Positions 33,194 to 41,518 of a DNA stretch of 64,000 nucleotides are shown here, piece after piece; position 1 is the first letter of the stretch, and each line of letters opens with the position of its first letter. A program made the translations under genes and the position numbers. The notes beneath the pieces are model-generated. The model saw only the letters and a list, made by a program, of their open reading frames with translations, made no database searches and was not told the DNA's origin. The stretch is taken from positions 1 to 64,000 of the forward strand of contig NZ_JACHXK010000024.1 in NCBI RefSeq assembly GCF_014192105.1. Direction: 5' to 3'. The stretch is from Paenibacillus phyllosphaerae (GTDB lineage Bacteria; Bacillota; Bacilli; Paenibacillales; Paenibacillaceae).

Positions 33194-33826
33194 TTATGCG
33201 GCTTTCGTTCTTAGCAATTTGATGCTCATCGCGATGAAGACGATGCCGGTTAATCGGTTGAGCATCGTGGACAATTTAGCGTTGCCTCGTAATTTTGTCG
33301 TTGCCATGGAAGAGAAGTAGGCCGTGATTAGACACCAGATGCCGCCCGTCAAGGTGAAGGTTAGTCCTAGGATGATGAATGGCAGCGGGTTCCCTGCGCC
33401 TGCCTCCGTATGAATGAATTGCGGAAGGAAAGCCAGGAAGAACAACGCGACTTTCGGGTTCGTGACGTTGGTGATCATCCCTTGCAGGAAGATCTTCCGG
33501 TTGCTTTGCTTTGCCAACGTTCGCTGTTCTTGAACGGTGCTCTTCGTTAGCAACATCCTGATGCCTAAATAGGCTAAGTAGATGGCGCCGGCAATTTTGA
33601 TCACATTGAACAATAGCGCGGATTGCATCAATACGACGGATAATCCGAACGCCGCCAGTAACGTATGGACCACGACGCCGGCCGAAATACCGAGGGCGGA
33701 ATACATCCCGGCCTTACGGCCTTGAGAGATGCTTCTGCTCACGATATACATGGTATCCGTGCCGGGCGTTAAATTGAGCAATAACGCTGTGAATACAAAG
33801 ACTTCAAAGTTCATAATGCCGAACAT
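33194..33826 (-). CDS. LysE/RhtB family amino-acid exporter
   Basis: 210 residues with about six transmembrane helices and the family motif TPGTDTMYIVSRSISQGRKAG near the N-terminus. GMITNVTNPKVALFFLAFLP is also typical. It is expected to export amino acids or homoserine lactone-like metabolites using the proton gradient. The ATG at 33826 follows GGGGAG. It is a single gene. Confidence 0.9.
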   Translation of the reverse strand: MFGIMNFEVFVFTALLLNLTPGTDTMYIVSRSISQGRKAGMYSALGISAGVVVHTLLAAFGLSVVLMQSALLFNVIKIAGAIYLAYLGIRMLLTKSTVQEQRTLAKQSNRKIFLQGMITNVTNPKVALFFLAFLPQFIHTEAGAGNPLPFIILGLTFTLTGGIWCLITAYFSSMATTKLRGNAKLSTMLNRLTGIVFIAMSIKLLRTKAA

Positions 33827-34069
33827 GGTACCACTCCCCTCAACTCATCTCGCCAGCTGTTCGTTCTATCATAATGCATTTCCTACAGAATTCTATAAAA
33901 AATGTTGGCGGGATTGGTGAAAAAATGTGATAAGAAAGAAACGGACCTCCGCGATTCTGCTTCTTCTGCGGTATAATGGATTTATTTACATTTAGAGGAC
34001 GATAGGTTAGTGGAATACCATGTTTTTGGAAGATTTGGGTTAGGCTAACTTGCATAGGTGAGGCGTATA

Positions 34070-34630
34070 ATGGAAAATATCGGGGAACTAGTTCGAGGTT
34101 TATTACCAAAGGATGATCTGAGTACTTTATCATCAGAAGCTATAGTAGAACATATTGCGATGAACATGCATAAGAATGAGCTAGTTAAGCTACGCGATAG
34201 AGAGACTTTTGTCCAACTTCCCGTTGTACTACAAGACATCTTACTGTTACTGGATTTTGATATTGAACTTCAAATGAATGGAATTGTTGGCTTCTTAGAA
34301 AACTCAACTGGATTTTATCTTGAAGAAACGATTCAAGCTCTGAATCGTATTCGCGCAACCAAGGACTTCGAAATAATGACTGGTATAAAAAGGCTATTGG
34401 ATTCAAAAGGAGTTACTCCTATGCATCTAAAAGAAAATGTAAATCAACTGTCCTTATATCAAGTAACGAACGTTGCGGTCACCCATGGTGATGATCTATC
34501 GGAAGTATTAGTTGAAATCGACGCTTATGCCGAGAACTTGTACCTTTACCGAGATAGTGACAATATATTTGATCTACTGTTTATTTATTTGCAAGAGAAC
34601 AAAATTCATCTGTATAGCTATGCCAAATAG
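34070..34630 (+). CDS. DUF4375 (DMP19-like) family protein
   Basis: 186 residues. The central DFDIELQMNGIVGFLENSTG and the ALNRIRATKDFEIM helix match the DUF4375 pattern (N-G-[GI]-x2-[FY]-x-N-S-[ST]-G). No signal peptide or membrane segment. It is noticeably more AT-rich than its neighbours. Related proteins occur among SMI1/KNR4-like immunity or DNA-mimic proteins, but no toxin is adjacent, so function is open. The ATG at 34070 has GAGG 6 bases upstream; a palindrome GTTAGGCTAAC (34039-34049) lies before it. Confidence 0.65.
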   Translation: MENIGELVRGLLPKDDLSTLSSEAIVEHIAMNMHKNELVKLRDRETFVQLPVVLQDILLLLDFDIELQMNGIVGFLENSTGFYLEETIQALNRIRATKDFEIMTGIKRLLDSKGVTPMHLKENVNQLSLYQVTNVAVTHGDDLSEVLVEIDAYAENLYLYRDSDNIFDLLFIYLQENKIHLYSYAK

Positions 34631-34670
34631 AATTATTCAACCGATATTATTCATTTCGGAATGGAGACAG

Positions 34671-34695
34671 CCGATCAAGTAGATCGGTTATTTCT
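34671..34695 (+). terminator. Terminator after the DUF4375 gene
   Basis: CCGATC and GATCGG form a short stem around a 5-base loop, followed by TTATTT. Confidence 0.65.
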
Positions 34696-34800
34696 GTTGT
34701 ACGAAAGGCAAACGAGTTTCAGTTCGTGGTATTATATACCAAATACACAAATTGATGATGGAACTGGACGGACAGGAAATCGCAGAGGGGGGGGACGAGA

Positions 34801-35265
34801 ATGACAAGTATACGCTTGGCTACCTTAGACGATGTCAATCAACTTGTGCAGATGCGCTGGGACTTTTCTATGGAGGATAATGGAGAAAGCGAGGCTAGCT
34901 TTGAGGAGTTTCACCGAATTTGCAGCGAGTTTCTGGTTAAGTCGCTTGAAGGCAGGGATTGGTATATTTGGGTTGCGGAAGTCGATAATGAAATTGTCGC
35001 GCACATGTATCTGCAACTCATCCATAAAGTCCCCCGGCCAGGTAAATCCCCGGATCCTTACTACGGTTATGTCACCAATGTGTATACGCGTCCTGCTTTT
35101 AGGAATCAGGGGATCGGATCCCGCATTCATCATGCAATGGAGAATTGGTCGAGAGAAAACGAGGTCGAGTTTCTCTTGCTTTGGCCAAGCAGCGAGAGCG
35201 TGAATTTTTATTCCATTAATGGTTTCTCCCGATGTGATGAAGCGATGGAAAAGCATTGGAGCTAA
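34801..35265 (+). CDS. GNAT family N-acetyltransferase
   Basis: 154 residues. The acetyl-CoA-binding motif A is VTNVYTRPAFRNQGIGSRIH (R-N-Q-G-I-G) and the C-terminal FYSINGFSRCDEAMEKHW is the usual end of the fold. The substrate is unknown. A very strong purine-rich ribosome site precedes the ATG. Three unrelated small genes follow in the same direction (YciI-like, DUF1697), possibly co-transcribed. Confidence 0.88.
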   Translation: MTSIRLATLDDVNQLVQMRWDFSMEDNGESEASFEEFHRICSEFLVKSLEGRDWYIWVAEVDNEIVAHMYLQLIHKVPRPGKSPDPYYGYVTNVYTRPAFRNQGIGSRIHHAMENWSRENEVEFLLLWPSSESVNFYSINGFSRCDEAMEKHWS

Positions 35266-35298
35266 GCGGAGATTAAACCATAAGAAGGAGGAAGCGTT

Positions 35299-35676
35299 AT
35301 GCTATTTATGATAATTGTCAAAGCCTCTCAAAATTCCGAAGCCGGAAAGCTCCCGAGCTCTGAGCTCAGGGAAGCCATGTCGAATTACAATGAGGAACTG
35401 GTAAAGGCAGGCGTGCGGGTTGCGGCCAAAGGGCTTCATCCAAGCGCGAACGGGATTCGTTTTTCATATCCGGAACCCGGGGGAAAGCCGGTAGTGACGG
35501 AGGGTCCGTTTGCGGATTCGCAAGAATTGATTGCCGGATTCATTCTGATTGACGTGCAGTCGAGGGAAGAAGCCATCGAGTGGGCCAGGCGGATGCCGGA
35601 TCCGCAAGGAAACGGGGAAGGCCAGATTGAATTACGTCAAGTATTCGAGGCGCCGGAGCTGACCGAAGAAAGTTGA
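35299..35676 (+). CDS. YciI/DGPF family protein
   Basis: 125 residues of the YCII-related family. The key run is VVTEGPFADSQELIAGFILI (DGPF-type TEGPF) followed by SREEAIEWARRMPDPQG, matching a ferredoxin-like alpha/beta barrel dimer. Such proteins are often linked to extracytoplasmic sigma factors, but none is next to this copy. The ATG follows AAGGAGGA and the gap from the acetyltransferase gene is 33 bases. Confidence 0.88.
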   Translation: MLFMIIVKASQNSEAGKLPSSELREAMSNYNEELVKAGVRVAAKGLHPSANGIRFSYPEPGGKPVVTEGPFADSQELIAGFILIDVQSREEAIEWARRMPDPQGNGEGQIELRQVFEAPELTEES

Positions 35677-35751
35677 GTGATCTGTTCTCCCCGTTAAGAG
35701 GCGTTCCACGAGTGAACGGTACAATAAAGGCACACAATCCAGGAGGTAATT

Positions 35752-36306
35752 ATGGTCTATACTGCTCTGCTGCGCGGGATCAATGTCGGCGGTAATAACA
35801 AAGTGGATATGAAACTGCTTAAAACAGCATTCGAACAAGCGGGTATGAACAACGTCATTACTTATATCAATTCGGGCAATATCGTATTTACAACCGCCGA
35901 CCAAACCAAGAAGGAAATAGCGCGTATTCTCGAAGAAGCTATTCTGGGCACCTTCGGACTGCAGATCAAGGTGCTGGTGCTGAGTTTAGAAGATATGAAA
36001 AAGGTGCTGTCTGCACTCCCGGATTCCTGGACCAACGATGACAAAATGAAAAGCGACGTCCTTTTTTTATGGGAAGAGATCGACGACGAAACCATTCTCG
36101 AGAAGTTGACCTTCAAACCGGAGATCGAAACGGTGAAGTACGCGCCAGGCGCAATACTATGGGCGATTGACAAGGTTAACGTGAACAAAGGCAGCCTGTC
36201 AAAGTTGGTCGGTACGAAATTGTATCGGCAAATGACCATCAGGAACGTAAATACGACACGAAAAATAGTTGGACTGATGCTGGCAGCTGAAAAGCAACTT
36301 GTATAA
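35752..36306 (+). CDS. DUF1697 family protein
   Basis: 184 residues. YTALLRGINVGGNNKVDMKL and the NVITYINSGNIVFTT segment are the hallmark of DUF1697, a common cytoplasmic family without established function. The ending (LYRQMTIRNVNTTRKIVGLM) is also conserved. The ATG follows AGGAGG. It is the last of a three-gene run of small housekeeping-like genes. Confidence 0.88.
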   Translation: MVYTALLRGINVGGNNKVDMKLLKTAFEQAGMNNVITYINSGNIVFTTADQTKKEIARILEEAILGTFGLQIKVLVLSLEDMKKVLSALPDSWTNDDKMKSDVLFLWEEIDDETILEKLTFKPEIETVKYAPGAILWAIDKVNVNKGSLSKLVGTKLYRQMTIRNVNTTRKIVGLMLAAEKQLV

Positions 36307-36375
36307 TGATTGTACTGTCTAGCATTGAATGAGAGAAAGCGTGAGAACCAATTCCGTTGTACCGCAATAGAAGGA

Positions 36376-36408
36376 GCGGGCTGGCATCCCTCTCAGGATG
36401 TAGTCCGC
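36376..36408. terminator. Bidirectional hairpin between DUF1697 and the AraC fragment
   Basis: GCGGGCT...AGTCCGC with an inner CATCC/GGATG stem. It overlaps the end of the AraC fragment and lacks a long T run. Confidence 0.45.
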
Positions 36409-36884
36409 GCATTTCTTAGATGACGGTATTCCTTAGGCGTCATGCCGCCATGTTTTATGAATGATTGGATATAATGATTCACAAGATTGAACCCGACACG
36501 CTGGGTAATTTCCGTTATCGTATATTCTGTAGCTTCCAACAACTCGCAACTCCTCGTCATGCGGTATTTAACCAGGTAGAGGTAGGGGGTCATATGGATG
36601 CTTTTCTTGAAACTGCGCGTGCACTCCGAAACGCTCAAATGCGCGGCGTCTGCAATTTCTTTCAACGTGATCGTGTCCGAATAATGCTGACGGATGAAGC
36701 TGAGCATCACTTGCAGTCGCTCTTGTTGGCGTCTGTTGTGTTTGGCCGACTCTTCTGAAGATAAGGATAGATTAGAGATAAGAATTAACCACAACTGCAC
36801 CGTCTTAATGGCAATCTCATACTGCCACCCCCAGCTGATGTTGGCATTATCCCGACGATATTCGGCCAATATATTTTCAACCTG
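36393..36884 (-). pseudogene. AraC family regulator, C-terminal fragment
   Basis: About 160 residues that hold only the C-terminal double helix-turn-helix (LKEIADAAHLSVSECTRSFK, then ITEITQRVGFNLVNHYIQSF and MTPKEYRHLR) plus the preceding linker (YEIAIKTVQLWLILISNL). The cupin sensor domain expected upstream is absent: the frame meets stops near 36890, where an EamA-type transporter remnant begins on the other strand. It is probably a scar of one deletion that removed both 5' ends of a divergent gene pair. A short functional DNA-binding protein starting at TTG 36869 cannot be excluded. Confidence 0.72.
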
Positions 36885-37079
36885 TTATTAAAATCATTAG
36901 GGGCGACGACCGTCTCGGTCGGCATTATCGGAGAACCTGTGCTTGCGATCGTTCTTGCGTATCTCGTATTGGGTGAAACGATTACTTCGTTTCAGTTATT
37001 AGGCGGTATGATCACGGTTTTTGGGCAAAATCGGCTAAGTACAAGGTTCAAAGCAGCCACGACTGATTCACCAGAATAG
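36846..37079 (+). pseudogene. EamA/DMT family transporter, C-terminal fragment
   Basis: Read from 36846, the frame gives IIPTIFGQYIFNLLLKSLGA followed by TTVSVGIIGEPVLAIVLAYL and VLGETITSFQLLGGMITVFG, with a stop at 37077. This is the last two or three helices of a drug/metabolite exporter of the EamA type (G-x3-FN, GEP and GE[TI]x4Q motifs). The first ~230 residues are missing and there is no start site. It overlaps the truncated end of the AraC fragment, so the exact deletion point lies between about 36840 and 36885. Confidence 0.78.
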
Positions 37080-37195
37080 GAAGGAGGTGGCCGTGAGGTC
37101 TTCCCTTATTCTATCGTTCAAGCTGGAACCTTCTTCCCGTATGCTTCGTTATACAGGAAAAGGATAATTCTGGAATAGAATAAGGAGGGGAGGCT

Positions 37196-37666
37196 TTGGA
37201 GGTCATCAACCATGCGATTAAGCGTCGTTCTCACGTTCCAATGATAGTCCTGAGGTTGTTTACGATTGCGATCTTACTGTTCAATATGTCGATCATGATG
37301 GACGACATGTCTGATTTCTGGGGTATGTTTGTTTTTGCGACGTTAGTCATTGGCGTGCTTCTATGTATGGTCATGATCCTTGCTTACCTGTACCAGGCTT
37401 CCAAGAGGGCTACGGGTTTGCAGCTCTATCCTGATTCGCTTTGCATTAACTCGCGTACCATGAGAGCGGAAGACATCAAGGTCATCTTGACAGAAGGGTA
37501 TTTCAAGCCTGTCATCGGCATTCTGCCGCAGGGGCGAAAACTCACACCGGTCGACATGGTGTTCCGTTTCTCCGAGGATGAAGACAATGGGATCGCGGAT
37601 TTAAAGGAATGGGCGCAACGGAACCAGGTGAAGATGGTGAACAAAACAATTAAGACCTGGATCTAG
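37196..37666 (+). CDS. Membrane protein with two helices and a PH-like soluble part
   Basis: 156 residues, not firmly recognised. Two transmembrane helices (PMIVLRLFTIAILLFNMSIM and MFVFATLVIGVLLCMVMILA) are followed by a soluble domain of alternating strands (LQLYPDSLCINSRTMRAEDI, VDMVFRFSEDE) that looks like a bacterial PH domain. The start is TTG at 37196 with AAGGAGGGGAGG just upstream. It is a single gene ending at a terminator. Confidence 0.68.
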   Translation: MEVINHAIKRRSHVPMIVLRLFTIAILLFNMSIMMDDMSDFWGMFVFATLVIGVLLCMVMILAYLYQASKRATGLQLYPDSLCINSRTMRAEDIKVILTEGYFKPVIGILPQGRKLTPVDMVFRFSEDEDNGIADLKEWAQRNQVKMVNKTIKTWI

Positions 37667-37682
37667 GTTGGTTCCAAAAAAT

Positions 37683-37713
37683 CGAAGCTGCCGTATTATG
37701 GGCAGCTTCGTTT
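37683..37713 (+). terminator. Terminator after the two-helix membrane protein
   Basis: CGAAGCTGCC pairs with GGCAGCTTCG around an 8-base loop, followed by TTTG. Confidence 0.75.
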
Positions 37714-37773
37714 GCGTTACCGGATCGCTGGGCTGTCCGCTTTACGTCAGACAGTCCATGGTGCTATCGGCTC

Positions 37774-39114
37774 CTAGCTATTAAGCTTCTTCGCCCAGAC
37801 GGCGACGCCGAACTGGTCCTTGCCCGTCATAGCAAGTGTCGGTTCGCCGCGCTGCCAATCCCATGCCGGCGTGAGTTGCAACGTCTCGATAACATTGCCG
37901 TAACGGATGACAATGCGCGTCTCGTCAATGGCTTCCCACTGACCGATGATGGAGCAGCATTCGAACTTGCCGTCCGCCGCTAACGTCATCGGTACCGAAT
38001 TGAGCACTCCTTGCGGAACGGAAGGGGCCAATTTGATACGCTCATAGTCGCCGGAGAGTGAATCCTTGGCAATCGGCTGCGTCTTCTCGCCGGCATAGCG
38101 CTCCGGATTGAGCACCGGCCAGCCGTCAGGCGTCCAGAACATTTTGTAAATATGCATGGTGGAGATCTGAGGCGTCCGGAAGTCATGCTCGCGGATATGG
38201 CAGGCCAAATACCACTCATTATCGGCGTCGCGCAGCACCGAGTTGTGCCCAGGGCCCATATAGCCTTGGCCGTCGCCGAAGCGGTAGCCGCAGGCAATCA
38301 TGAAGCCGATCTCGTTGCGATCGTCTTCCGGATCGGTCAGATCCCGGCCGTTCGGATCGTAATAAGGGCCGGTCAGCGATGTGCTGCGTCCGACGCGTAT
38401 GTTGTAGTCGCTCTTAAGCGATCCGTAAGAAACGAACAAATAATAAAACCCCGTATCCGGATTAAAGCGGATGTAAGGTCCTTCGATGGCGCCATCGGCC
38501 CATTGCGGCCGGCGTGCGATACAGGTGCCGATGCCTTCTTCGGCGGCAAGTCCGGTCTCCGGGTTCAGCTTCAGAATGTGCATGCCGCCCCAGAACGAAC
38601 CGTACGCCATGTAATGTTCGCCTGTCGTCTCGTCTGCGATCAAGTTGGCGTCGATCGCGTTGACCGTCGAATCGTGGCTGGTCTTCAGCACGACGCCTCG
38701 CGGTATAAAAGGTCCTTCGGGTCCATCGGCAACAGCGAGGAATATATTCGATTGCCGCACGCCCCATGTCGAGTTCGAGCAGTAGAGCCGGTATTCGTCC
38801 CCGACCTTGATAATGTCGGGTGCCCATATGCCTTCGTCGCCGACCCAATCCAACGATTCCTGCGGCGGCTTCTCCACGACTTTGCCGATATTCTCCCAGG
38901 TGATCAAATCGGCCGATCGCCGAGCGGTCGCTCCTGTGCAGTACGTGTAATAAAGACCCGATACAGGGTCGCGGAAGAGGGCTGGATCGTGCGATCCCCA
39001 TAAGCTGAATTTGTCCGGCTCGCTCGGTTTCTCGCCTGGCAGGAACACCGGTTTGGCGATCTGCGCGGGCGGCGGGCTCGGATAGGTGATCTCGGCTTGC
39101 TTCAAGTCTGCCAT
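37774..39114 (-). CDS. GH43 family arabinanase-like glycosidase
   Basis: 446 residues without a signal peptide, so likely cytoplasmic. The GH43 catalytic triad is visible: base Asp43 in GSHDPALF, pKa modulator Asp155 in NAIDANLI and acid Glu211 in GAIEGPYI. The five-bladed-propeller part is followed by a beta-rich C-terminal domain (SVPMTLAADGKFECCSIIGQ) as in endo-alpha-1,5-L-arabinanases. It probably cuts imported arabino-oligosaccharides. The ATG follows AAGGGGG. It is a single gene behind a promoter whose spacer is a palindrome. Confidence 0.9.
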   Translation of the reverse strand: MADLKQAEITYPSPPPAQIAKPVFLPGEKPSEPDKFSLWGSHDPALFRDPVSGLYYTYCTGATARRSADLITWENIGKVVEKPPQESLDWVGDEGIWAPDIIKVGDEYRLYCSNSTWGVRQSNIFLAVADGPEGPFIPRGVVLKTSHDSTVNAIDANLIADETTGEHYMAYGSFWGGMHILKLNPETGLAAEEGIGTCIARRPQWADGAIEGPYIRFNPDTGFYYLFVSYGSLKSDYNIRVGRSTSLTGPYYDPNGRDLTDPEDDRNEIGFMIACGYRFGDGQGYMGPGHNSVLRDADNEWYLACHIREHDFRTPQISTMHIYKMFWTPDGWPVLNPERYAGEKTQPIAKDSLSGDYERIKLAPSVPQGVLNSVPMTLAADGKFECCSIIGQWEAIDETRIVIRYGNVIETLQLTPAWDWQRGEPTLAMTGKDQFGVAVWAKKLNS

Positions 39115-39173
39115 CGTTATCCCCCTTGGAAATCTGAATGTGAGTAATGGTGAATTATCGTTCTGATCTATTC

Positions 39174-39202
39174 ATACTACAAATATATTAATATATTTGC
39201 AA
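39174..39202 (-). promoter_or_regulatory. GH43 promoter with operator filling the spacer
   Basis: On the minus strand TTGCAA (39202-39197) and TAGTAT (39179-39174) are exactly 17 bases apart. The perfect 20-base palindrome CAAATATATTAATATATTTG (39180-39199) covers the whole spacer and half of the -35. A repressor bound there would block RNA polymerase. The regulator is unknown and not adjacent. Confidence 0.7.
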
Positions 39203-39234
39203 TGGTATTTACTATTATGTTAATGATAGAAAAG

Positions 39235-39267
39235 CGAAGAAGACCGGCAAGATGCCGGTCTTCTTCG
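39235..39267. terminator. Perfect 15-bp hairpin
   Basis: CGAAGAAGACCGGCA and TGCCGGTCTTCTTCG are perfectly complementary around a 3-base loop. On the minus strand it runs into TTTTC. It lies directly beside the SLH remnant and a 12-base direct repeat (GTGCTACATGTC twice, from 39267). Confidence 0.6.
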
Positions 39268-39287
39268 TGCTACATGTCGTGCTACAT

Positions 39288-39488
39288 GTCGTGAGCATTG
39301 CGGATGTGCAGACGCTGGCGCAATTCAAGGATGCAGGTTCCATTAGCGGGTATGCGAAAGAGGCTGCCTCATTGCTGGCCGATGAAGGCGTCATGCAAGG
39401 CGACGGCAACCATAACTTCGCTCCGAAGGCGCCGGCTAACCGCACGCAAGCGGCCGTTGTGCTCAGCAAGCTGCTGAAAGTCAGCTAA
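39288..39488 (+). pseudogene. S-layer homology (SLH) domain remnant
   Basis: The frame encodes TLAQFKDAGSISGYAKEAAS followed by LLADEGVMQGDGNHNFAPKA and NRTQAAVVLSKLLK with a stop: one terminal SLH repeat (F-x-D ... GDG-x-FxP ... R-x-[QE]-A). Whole SLH proteins anchor to cell-wall polymers through three such repeats behind a signal peptide. Nothing of the rest is present and no credible start precedes it, so it is the 3' stub of a lost surface-protein gene. Confidence 0.75.
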
Positions 39489-39788
39489 GCGGAGCAAAGG
39501 AGAAGCGATTCGCAACATAGGGACGAATGCCGGCTATGCACAAACGTACACGCATTTCGTTCGTTTGCTTCATCTAATATATAACCGCCACCGACCATCT
39601 GTTCATGATGAATGTTCTCCTTAATCGTTAGTTGTCTTGTATTTGAGCATCCTGTTGTTGAGGGATGCTCTTTTTTTTATGTCAGGCCGCTTGTTCGAAA
39701 TAGGCGCTCAGTGCCGTATATCTGTCCATACCCTTCATGTGTCTCCCACATATATTACATTATCTAAAGCCTGAGGGGAGGGACTCCA
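39489..39788. other. Intergenic region before yjcZ
   Basis: About 300 bases. The only clear element is the terminator at 39645-39678. No gene was recognised. Confidence 0.4.
39645..39678 (+). terminator. Orphan terminator with eight T residues
   Basis: GAGCATCC (39645-39652) pairs with GGATGCTC (39663-39670), followed by eight T residues. No intact gene precedes it; it may have served the lost SLH gene. Confidence 0.8.
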
Positions 39789-39917
39789 ATGAGCGGTTAT
39801 GTAGGTGGATACGACGGAGCTTGTGGCGTAAAAGGATACGGTGGGTTCACTTCTGCTGGTCTGATCCTTGTTCTGTTCATCCTGTTGGTCATCGTTACCC
39901 GTTCCTGGTTTTTCTAA
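39789..39917 (+). CDS. YjcZ family sporulation-type small protein
   Basis: A 42-residue peptide: a glycine/tyrosine-rich N-terminus (MSGYVGGYDGACGVKGYGG) and one hydrophobic helix (LILVLFILLVIVTRSWFF). This is the YjcZ/YjcM-like small protein pattern found in spore-forming Bacilli, where such peptides are produced in the developing spore or mother cell. A GGGAGGG site precedes the ATG and terminators flank it on both sides. Confidence 0.82.
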   Translation: MSGYVGGYDGACGVKGYGGFTSAGLILVLFILLVIVTRSWFF

Positions 39918-39940
39918 TATAACTTGGACTTAACTGACCG

Positions 39941-39971
39941 AAGACTCCCTTATTGTGAGGGAGTCTTTTTC
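39941..39971 (+). terminator. Terminator after the YjcZ-like gene
   Basis: AAGACTCCCT pairs with AGGGAGTCTT around a 7-base loop, followed by T residues. Confidence 0.85.
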
Positions 39972-40087
39972 ATTGTGTTTTGTCTGTTTCAGAATAAAGG
40001 TAAAAAATGGTATCCGTCGAATGAATACAGTCAGTCATTGTAATAGTGGATTACATAGAATCCAAAGATCAAGGAGGCTAGATCTAG

Positions 40088-40636
40088 ATGAAGATTGCCA
40101 TCGTATATGGAGGAACAAGAGCGCACGGAAATACGGAGATGTTGACCGAACAAGCGGTCAAAGACTTGCATGTGGACCGTATTTTTCTTAAAGAGTATCG
40201 CATTCAGCCGATTGAGGATCTGCGTCATACCGAAGAAGGGTTCCATGATATCGATGATGATTACAATTCGGTCATTGACCGCGTGCTAGAGGCGGATGTT
40301 CTCGTATTCGCGACACCGATTTATTGGTACGGGATGTCTGGATTCATGAAGAATTTCGTTGACCGATGGTCTCAAACGTTGCGAGATTCGAATCGTCCGC
40401 GTTTCCGCGAGCAAATGAAGGGCAAAACGGGGTATGTGATTGCCGTCGGCGGCGATCAGCCATTGCTGAAAGGACTCCCGCTCGTGCTTCAATTCCAACA
40501 TATCTTCGAATTCTTCGGCACTCAATATGGCGGTTATGTATTAGGCGAGGGCAATCGCCCAGGAGCGATACTCGAGGATCGGGAAGCCATGCGTAAAGCG
40601 GAACTGCTGAATGCGGTATTGAAGGAGAGGGTTTAA
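40088..40636 (+). CDS. NAD(P)H-dependent FMN reductase (flavodoxin-fold)
   Basis: 182 residues of the YwqN/NADPH-dependent FMN reductase type. The FMN phosphate loop is IVYGGTRAHGNTEML and the flavin-contact block is ATPIYWYGMSGFMKNFVDRW. It reduces FMN, quinones or similar acceptors. The ATG follows AAGGAGG. It is a single gene followed by a terminator at 40682. Confidence 0.9.
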   Translation: MKIAIVYGGTRAHGNTEMLTEQAVKDLHVDRIFLKEYRIQPIEDLRHTEEGFHDIDDDYNSVIDRVLEADVLVFATPIYWYGMSGFMKNFVDRWSQTLRDSNRPRFREQMKGKTGYVIAVGGDQPLLKGLPLVLQFQHIFEFFGTQYGGYVLGEGNRPGAILEDREAMRKAELLNAVLKERV

Positions 40637-40681
40637 ACATAGTGACTAAGTGAACGGAGAACTTACGTGAAGGTGATCAGG

Positions 40682-40711
40682 AGCAGAGCTGCCGCGGCGG
40701 TTCTGCTTTTT
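40682..40711 (+). terminator. Terminator after the FMN reductase
   Basis: AGCAGA and TCTGCT enclose an inner GCCGCGGC stem, followed by a T run. Confidence 0.8.
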
Positions 40712-40816
40712 GATTGTTCATCGGTGCAGGCAAGGGTGCGAATGGTAAATTATTCTATACTGACGGGGAGGGATATGATATGTTGGGAAAAAGATGGATA
40801 CGCAGGAGGCGGTGAC

Positions 40817-41515
40817 ATGACTAAGCGAATCCTGCTCGTTGAGGATGACGTGGAAATCAGCCAGTTGATTACAAGCCATCTCACCTCGGAGAATTACGCC
40901 GTTCGCACGGCCTATGACGGCGAGGAGGCCGCGGCAAAGTTTCAACAGGAGCCGTTCGATCTGGTCTTGCTCGATTTGATGCTCCCGAAGGTAAGCGGCA
41001 TGGAGGTGCTGAAGCGCATTCGGGCAACGAGCACGGTGCCCGTCCTGATTATCTCGGCCAAAGGCAGCGATCTCGATAAAGCGCTTGGCCTGGGCTTCGG
41101 TGCGGACGATTACATAAGCAAGCCGTTCTCAATGATCGAATTGACGGCCCGCGTGCAAGCGGCGATTCGAAGGGCCACGCAGTATACGCAGCAAGAAAGC
41201 GCGCCAGTCGCCCCGCCTACGCTATCGTTCAGGGATCTCCTGCTCGATCTGCATACGTTCTCCGCGACCGTCCAAGGGAAGAGCGTACAGCTCACCGCCA
41301 AGGAATTTCACATATTGAAGCTATTCCTTACCCATCGCAACCGGGTGTTCACCAAGGAACAGATCTATCAGCTCATCTGGGAAGACGATTATTATGGGAA
41401 CGAGAACGTTATTAACGTGCATATCCGGCGGCTCCGCGAGAAAATCGAAGAGGATCCGTCCGCCCCGCAATACATTCGGACGATATGGGGCATCGGTTAC
41501 AAGATGGGTGAGTAG
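40817..41515 (+). CDS. OmpR-family response regulator
   Basis: 232 residues: receiver domain with phospho-acceptor Asp53 (FDLVLLDLMLP), switch Lys in ISKPFS, and an OmpR/PhoB winged helix (VQLTAKEFHILKLFLTHRNR, YIRTIWGIGYKMGE). The ATG at 40817 follows GGAGG. It is joined to the kinase next door (3-base gap) and lies upstream of an ABC transporter, the arrangement of antimicrobial-peptide detoxification modules. Confidence 0.92.
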   Translation: MTKRILLVEDDVEISQLITSHLTSENYAVRTAYDGEEAAAKFQQEPFDLVLLDLMLPKVSGMEVLKRIRATSTVPVLIISAKGSDLDKALGLGFGADDYISKPFSMIELTARVQAAIRRATQYTQQESAPVAPPTLSFRDLLLDLHTFSATVQGKSVQLTAKEFHILKLFLTHRNRVFTKEQIYQLIWEDDYYGNENVINVHIRRLREKIEEDPSAPQYIRTIWGIGYKMGE

Positions 41516-41518
41516 CGC

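Noticed and set aside
33840..34133. 97-codon frame on the minus strand
   Set aside because: Overlaps the start of the DUF4375 gene on the other strand and the intergenic region; no domain.
37093..37167. 24-codon frame with a good AGGAGGTGG site
   Set aside because: The ribosome site is convincing but the peptide has no recognisable features and lies in the scar region; kept out of the annotation.
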